This document shows, piece by piece, positions 59,833-64,000 of a stretch of DNA of 64,000 nt. The translations under genes and the position numbers were made by a program. Where the stretch lies: NCBI RefSeq assembly GCF_004354085.1, contig NZ_SMSE01000002.1, positions 1,017,392 through 1,081,391 on the forward strand, given 5' to 3'. The DNA comes from Seongchinamella unica. Lineage in GTDB: Bacteria; Pseudomonadota; Gammaproteobacteria; Pseudomonadales; Halieaceae. The stretch's first letter is position 1. Each line of letters begins with the position of its first letter. Below the pieces are notes generated by a model. The model did not search any database. It was not told the DNA's origin and worked only from the letters and a program-made list of their open reading frames with translations.

Positions 59833-60812
59833 ACACATCAATCTTCAGGCATGCGCGGGTTGTCGGCATACTGGCTTTTACGGTAGCAACCTCTTTTCTG
59901 GTCGCAAGTTGTGCGACTGCACCACAAAGCCCATCAGGTTATGCTGAAGTACGCAGCAAACTCAGTGCGTTGCAGTCCAACGCCGATCTGGCCAATAAAG
60001 TGCCAGCCGAGATCAGAGAGGCAGAAGGCGCCGTTCTCGCTGCTGAAGCACCGGTCGGCAAAGATGTTGCACTCGGTGAACACCGTGTCTACATGGCCGA
60101 TTACCTGGTTGAGATAGCGCGGGCCAAAGCCGAAACCCGTTATGCTGAAGACCAACGAGTCGAACTGAGCCAGGCGCGGGACGATGCTCGCCTTGATGCC
60201 CGCACCCGTGAGGCAGATAAGGCACATCGCGAGACTGCAACGGCAGAACGTGCGGTCGACGCCGCGCGAGCTTCTGCAACAAGCGACGCAGCTGAAGCAG
60301 CAATGGCCGCCGAAGCCGCGCGCGCCTCTGCGGCAAGCAACGCGGCTGAATCGGCCAGAAACGCGGACGAAGCGGCTCGCAATGCAAAGGAATTGCAGCG
60401 ACAGATCGATGTACTGCAGGCCGAGGCCACAGACCGTGGCCTGGTGCTTACGCTGGGTGACGTGCTTTTCGCCACCGGTCGGTCTGATCTAAGTTCGGGC
60501 GGCAACAAATCACTCGACAAGCTTATCGTGTTCCTGAATGAGTATCCGGATCGAAATGTCGACATTGAAGGTCATACGGATGATGTTGGCAGCCTCGATA
60601 TGAACCAGACGCTATCGCAGCATCGTGCAGATTCGGTGAAATCCTATTTAACGCAAAACGGAATCCGGTCCACGCGGCTTGCCGCAACAGGGCTGGGCGA
60701 GACGCAACCGATCGCAGAAAACTCGTCCAATACCGGCCGACAGAAAAATCGCCGTGTCGAAATCATTATCAAGAACCCGCCATCAGTAATACCTGTGGCG
60801 TCAACCAACTGA
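59829..60812 (+). CDS. DUF4398/OmpA-family lipoprotein
   Basis: The 327-residue protein has a signal with lipobox VASC (Cys 28). It then carries a DUF4398-like helix and a long Ala-rich coiled coil (about 115-200; AEAARASAASNAAESARNAD). The C-terminal OmpA domain has FATGRSDLSSGGNKSLDKL, GHTDDVGSLDMNQTLSQHRA and QKNRRVEI. It anchors the outer membrane to peptidoglycan. Coupled to the preceding lipoprotein gene by ATGA, so the two may form a complex. The coil is an expansion typical of surface-extended OmpA-like proteins. Confidence 0.9.
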   Translation: MNTSIFRHARVVGILAFTVATSFLVASCATAPQSPSGYAEVRSKLSALQSNADLANKVPAEIREAEGAVLAAEAPVGKDVALGEHRVYMADYLVEIARAKAETRYAEDQRVELSQARDDARLDARTREADKAHRETATAERAVDAARASATSDAAEAAMAAEAARASAASNAAESARNADEAARNAKELQRQIDVLQAEATDRGLVLTLGDVLFATGRSDLSSGGNKSLDKLIVFLNEYPDRNVDIEGHTDDVGSLDMNQTLSQHRADSVKSYLTQNGIRSTRLAATGLGETQPIAENSSNTGRQKNRRVEIIIKNPPSVIPVASTN

Positions 60813-61095
60813 TCGGCAAGGCTCATGGTGTAACCAGTGATGTGGCTGGAGTGGGCTTATTTCCTTGTTTGAAGAAAACAGAACGCACCGAGCATCAATG
60901 CGTTTGCGGGATACTGACAAGTTAACTCCTCCAGGCCCAAGAAATCTATCTATCATCTTCAGGCGGCCGCCCTACTCCACTGACTGAACGCACTTACCCT
61001 GGGATCTCGATAGTGCCGATCACGGACCAGCTGCCTTCCAAAATTGAATGGATTCTCTACTGCAGCATGGGCACCTAAGAATCGCTGAGCTTTAA
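60813..61095. other. Intergenic region before the IS3 remnant
   Basis: 283 bp with no gene. The stretch near 61030-61078 reads like a short conserved peptide end (LPSKIEW...CSMGT) in one frame and may be a scrap of another transposon gene, but it is too short to call. Confidence 0.4.
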
Positions 61096-61521
61096 TGACC
61101 TGACCCCCAAGATCGTATCCCGCTTGTTAGGGAAAACTTTTACCCACAAGACGGAGTATCCGATCATGGCAACAAAAGGGTTCAAGCCCGAACAAATCTT
61201 CCACTTGCTGCGCGAAGGAAAGATCAGGCTGGTCAGTGCCAGCATTGTCGGCGAGGTCTGCAGGGCCCTGAGCTTCTCGGAGCAGTCCGATTATCGTTGG
61301 CGCAAGGAATACGGCAGCATGCAGGTGTCCCATGCCAAGAAGCGGAAGCATTTGGAACGCGAGAACACCCGGCTCAAGAAACCGGTCACCGACCAGGCCA
61401 TCGAAAAGGCTATTCTTGAGGAGGCCCTAAAGGGACAACAGGATCAAAAAGGAGAATCTACTAGAGTCAAAAATAATGGCGCTCTCACTTTAACCCTGGC
61501 ACCGGTCGTGGGGGCGGGTCA
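61096..61521 (+). mobile_element. Internally deleted IS3-family remnant (426 bp)
   Basis: The left end TGACCTGACCCCCAAGA (61096) and the right end, which reads TGACCCGCCCCCACGA on the minus strand, are near-matching inverted repeats differing by one indel and two substitutions. Between them lies only an orfA fragment; orfB is missing. No target duplication could be assigned. It is a dead, possibly trans-mobilised element. Confidence 0.7.
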
Positions 61522-61576
61522 AACTGTTCTCTATGATTCACTGCTAGCGCTTGACCGTCGGAACGACTTTTTATGA
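61166..61576 (+). pseudogene. IS3-family transposase OrfA, truncated
   Basis: The frame has the OrfA helix-turn-helix (GFKPEQIFHLLREGKI, SEQSDYRWRKEYGSMQVSHAKK) and the leucine-zipper region (LERENTRLKK, AIEKAILEEALKG). Beyond about 61438 the sequence is no longer transposase and reads through the right inverted repeat to a stop at 61576. OrfB is gone, so it cannot transpose by itself. Confidence 0.8.
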
Positions 61577-62907
61577 TCACAGGTCAACAAGCAAACTCCG
61601 GAGTCACCCGACTACCTAAGGAATTTGTTGATCGGCTGACAAACCCGTTTGTGCGCTTCCTTCGCATTGAGACAGCGGGTGGAGCAATTCTTCTATTTTT
61701 CACTGTTGCCGCGCTCGCTCTATCCAACTCACCATGGTATGACTCGTTCGAGCACCTATGGGAGACGCAGGTAGGTCTTCAGTTTGGTTCACTCGAGTTT
61801 GCCCGTTCTCTGCGGGAATGGATCAACGATGGCCTGATGACGCTTTTTTTCTTTCTTGTCGCATTGGAACTTAAGCGGGAGTTGGTTCTCGGAGAATTGA
61901 GCAAGCCTCGCATGGCCGCGCTATCCATAGCCGCTGCCCTGGGCGGCATGATCGTTCCCGCTGCGATCTATCTTGCACTGCAAGCAGGACAGCCCGGCCA
62001 GCATGGATGGGGCACTGTCATGGCAACTGACACGGCGTTTGTTATCGGTTGCCTTGCCCTGCTTGGCTCGCGCATTCCTCAAAGCTTAAGGGTGTTTATG
62101 CTGTCGTTAGCGATTATTGACGATATTGGCGCCATACTTGTCGTCGCAATCGGCTACAGTAGCAATATTGCCTGTTGGCCGTTGGTGGTGGCTGCGTTTG
62201 GCCTGGTAATTATCCGTGCAATCGCAATGCTAGGCTTTCGTGGTTATCCTCTCTACTTTCTGGTGGGCGTGGTCATCTGGTTTGCAGTGGATGCGTCCGG
62301 GATCCACGCTACCATCACAGGCGTGATTCTCGGCATGATGACGCCAGCGCGTCGATGGGTCAGCGATGAGCGTTTATACGCGATATTGGACCAGGTTATT
62401 GCACATCCAGCCAGCAGCGAAGGCAGCGGGGATACGAAGGACCGAAAAACATTACAGATGGCCGAAATAGCCGCGCGTGAAACGCTATCTCCCGTGGAGC
62501 GTCTGGAGATCGCGCTACATCCCTGGGTAGGTTTTGTCATCATGCCCCTGTTCGCGTTTGCCAACGCTGGGTTGCCACTCACGTTAAGTGAATTGGGAAG
62601 TTTGCTCACCGTGGCGATTTTCCTGGGATTTGTGCTTGGCAAGCCTATTGGTATTCTATTGTTCTGTTGGCTGTCTCTACGTTTGCACATTGCGATTCGC
62701 CCACCAGAACTTAGCTGGAGCCTACTCTTTGGCGGCAGCTTGCTCGCGGGAATCGGCTTCACTATGGCGCTGTTCATTGCGAACATAGCTTTCGACAAGA
62801 GTCTGGTTGACAGCGCCAAGCTGGGAATTTTCCTCGCATCCGTTTTCTCTGCAGCGGCGGGAATTGCACTTTTGATGCGGTTACCTGCAAGTGTAAAAAC
62901 ACCTTGA
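61573..62907 (+). CDS. nhaA: Na+/H+ antiporter NhaA
   Basis: The 444-residue antiporter has about 12 TM segments. The NhaA hallmarks are LFFFLVALELKRELVLGEL, MATDTAFVIGCLALLGSRIP, SLAIIDDIGAILVVAI (the two essential Asp) and GIGFTMALFIANIAF. It expels Na+ in exchange for H+. A central hydrophilic loop (about 260-310) is longer than in E. coli NhaA. It starts 52 bp after the IS3 remnant, so the element may supply or disrupt its promoter. Length 444 against 388 in E. coli. Confidence 0.95.
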   Translation: MITGQQANSGVTRLPKEFVDRLTNPFVRFLRIETAGGAILLFFTVAALALSNSPWYDSFEHLWETQVGLQFGSLEFARSLREWINDGLMTLFFFLVALELKRELVLGELSKPRMAALSIAAALGGMIVPAAIYLALQAGQPGQHGWGTVMATDTAFVIGCLALLGSRIPQSLRVFMLSLAIIDDIGAILVVAIGYSSNIACWPLVVAAFGLVIIRAIAMLGFRGYPLYFLVGVVIWFAVDASGIHATITGVILGMMTPARRWVSDERLYAILDQVIAHPASSEGSGDTKDRKTLQMAEIAARETLSPVERLEIALHPWVGFVIMPLFAFANAGLPLTLSELGSLLTVAIFLGFVLGKPIGILLFCWLSLRLHIAIRPPELSWSLLFGGSLLAGIGFTMALFIANIAFDKSLVDSAKLGIFLASVFSAAAGIALLMRLPASVKTP

Positions 62908-62931
62908 CTGTGCCACATATGAAAGCTCTTC

Positions 62932-63252
62932 ATTGAGTTTCCGAAGGCGCCGGAGAGGCTCAAGCCCTGTGGAGACTGCGGGGCACTCAACCCAATGGCG
63001 GCTGAGTCCTGCCACGCCTGGCGTGCATCTTTCGAACACGACTTCACCCTGACCCTGGACGAAGCATTACGTACAGGAGCCATTGTGCGAGGAATGGATA
63101 TCGAAGAAGCGGATGTTCAGACCGCCGAGGATATCGCGCCCGTCGTGCGGGGTCGAATTCTGCGCAGCAGTTATCAGAGACTGGTCAATATTATCCAGAC
63201 GCTCCCTGATGAAAGCTGGGCGAGATTGAAGTCGATTTTTGAAGCTGACTAA
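62932..63252 (+). CDS. Small protein with degenerate zinc-ribbon start
   Basis: The ATG at 62995 gives 85 residues. The frame is open back to 62923, and just upstream of that ATG it reads RLKPCGDCGALNP. With ESCHAW after the ATG, this would make a zinc ribbon, C-x2-C-x10-C, whose fourth Cys is replaced by Trp. A real start before it would need an ATT (62932), since no ATG or GTG is in frame. The remainder (FTLTLDEALRTGAI, RGRILRSSYQRLVNIIQTLP) is soluble and helical. Possibly 5'-truncated or decayed. Function unknown. Confidence 0.4.
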   Translation: MEFPKAPERLKPCGDCGALNPMAAESCHAWRASFEHDFTLTLDEALRTGAIVRGMDIEEADVQTAEDIAPVVRGRILRSSYQRLVNIIQTLPDESWARLKSIFEAD

Positions 63253-63456
63253 AGTGGAACCCCGCCTGATCTCATCAGACCTGCAGGGGCAGAATAGCTC
63301 AGACCGCCTGTAGCCTCAGTTTTAGTCAGTGCGTCGGGTGAGACGGGTTGGTCGCCAATAACTCCCCCCCCCTACTCCCCCTTTTGCTAACTTGTAGTGG
63401 TCTAATAAACTCGGACACCAACATGGGTGGTAAAATCGCCACCAGAGAGGTGTTCA

Positions 63457-63735
63457 ATGGCAAGATTGAGACGATCATTTTCAACAGAATTCAAGCGTGA
63501 GGCGGCCGCCCTGGTGGTTGATCAGGGGTATTCGGTAGCCGAGGCCTGTCGGTCACTGGATGTCGGCGAGACGGCGCTCAGGCGCTGGGTTGATCAGCTC
63601 AGGGCTGAACGTGGCGGCATCACGCCCAAGACCAAGGCGCTGACGCCGGAGCAACAGCGCATCCAGGAGTTGGAACGGCAGGTGAACCGACTGGAACGGG
63701 AGAAGTCGATACTAAAAAAGCTACCGCTCTCTTGA
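63457..63735 (+). CDS. IS3-family transposase OrfA (frameshifted end)
   Basis: The 92-residue OrfA has SFSTEFKREAAALVVDQGYS and ACRSLDVGETALRRWVDQL (helix-turn-helix). The zipper RIQELERQVNRLEREKSILKK follows (shown as RIQELERQVNRL / EREKSILKK). It ends in LPLS. The usual ending is ...ATALLMSDE...; that sequence lies in the next frame, so one base seems lost after AAAAAAG. OrfA usually ends there and OrfB is made by a -1 frameshift. Confidence 0.85.
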   Translation: MARLRRSFSTEFKREAAALVVDQGYSVAEACRSLDVGETALRRWVDQLRAERGGITPKTKALTPEQQRIQELERQVNRLEREKSILKKLPLS

Positions 63736-64000
63736 TGTCCGACGAGATGAATCACTCGCGCTGATCGACAAGTTAAGAGAGCACGAATCGGTCGATTTCA
63801 TTTGCAATACCTTTCAGATTCCGCGCTCAAGCTACTATGACTATAAGCAGCGGCAGGCGGTCATTGATGTTGAGCGGCTGCAGTTGCGCAGCCAGGTCAA
63901 TCAACTGTTCAACGACAGCCGTGGTGCCGCCGGAAGTCGCAGTATCGTGACAATGTTGAGAGACCGGGGTACTCACATTGGTCGATTCAAGGTTCGTGCG
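63716..64000 (+). CDS. IS3-family transposase OrfB (partial at window edge)
   Basis: The frame open from 63716 to the edge encodes SYRSLDVRRDESLALIDKL and then SSYYDYKQRQ, with no early start codon. This is the start of an IS3 OrfB (HTH_21/rve region). It would be read as an OrfAB fusion by frameshift at AAAAAAG. The DDE core is beyond the window. Confidence 0.82.

Larger units (their letters stand above)
63393..64000 (+). mobile_element. IS3-family insertion sequence, 5' part
   Basis: The left end TGTAGTGGTCTAATAAAC starts at 63393 and is followed by orfA and the beginning of orfB. The element runs off the right edge. A poly-C run at 63364-63372 lies just outside. It is a different IS3 member from the remnant at 61096-61521. 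Confidence 0.8.

Overview
The window looks like chromosomal DNA of a marine, GC-rich, Gram-negative gammaproteobacterium, most likely of the Cellvibrionales/Halieaceae type (inference). The reasons are a Pseudomonas-like block (tal, STAS/PP2C regulators, mlaA), typical gammaproteobacterial housekeeping genes (dusA, hrpA, mnmC, slyX, yciH, slt), and many acyl-CoA dehydrogenases, MaoC hydratases and a Rieske oxygenase.

Layout. 1-5.9 kb: a membrane-anchored winged-helix regulator, dusA, tal, a TerB-like gene, an RssC/RssB-like anti-sigma control pair and mlaA. 6.0-7.9 kb: a compact bufABC operon for a cysteine-repeat bufferin RiPP. 8.1-21.6 kb: hrpA, a MaoC hydratase, mnmC, a glutaminyl cyclase, a PreP-like M16 protease, and a Spy-like chaperone divergent from a CpxR/CpxA-type two-component system with a CpxR-like box between them. 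21.7-32.4 kb: a catabolic cluster. A TetR gene and one acyl-CoA dehydrogenase diverge from a second dehydrogenase, a MaoC-DUF35 fusion, a second MaoC, an Ltp2-like thiolase-fold protein and an MFS carrier. A further MaoC, a thiolase and an SDR follow. The gene set matches the steroid side-chain machinery (ChsE1/E2, ChsH1/H2, Ltp2), and a near-perfect palindrome lies between the divergent promoters.

32.5-32.9 kb holds a gene-less 383-bp element with terminal inverted repeats and an adjoining 8-bp tandem repeat. 33-34.3 kb: a sortase with its dedicated substrate, unusual in a Gram-negative. 34.5-49.8 kb: epoxide hydrolase, a degenerate nuclease-like protein, amidohydrolase, a second dehydrogenase pair, slyX, yciH, an arsenosugar-type arsS/glycosyltransferase cluster, slt, a Rieske dioxygenase with a divergent TetR, and a small heat-shock protein.

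From tRNA-Arg(CCT) at 50.4 kb to the right edge the DNA becomes accessory in character: parts are AT-rich, genes are small and sparse, and insertion sequences appear. It carries two related small membrane proteins, a SnoaL-like secreted protein, an ABC exporter, a stress set (BON, CsbD, lmo0937-type and entericidin-like proteins), two divergent Crp/Fnr regulators, two near-identical 21-residue membrane peptides, a DUF4398/OmpA lipoprotein pair, an internally deleted IS3 remnant, nhaA, and an IS3 element cut by the window edge. Several genes here (the two 21-residue peptides and the 48-residue lmo0937 protein) are shorter than usual annotation cut-offs.
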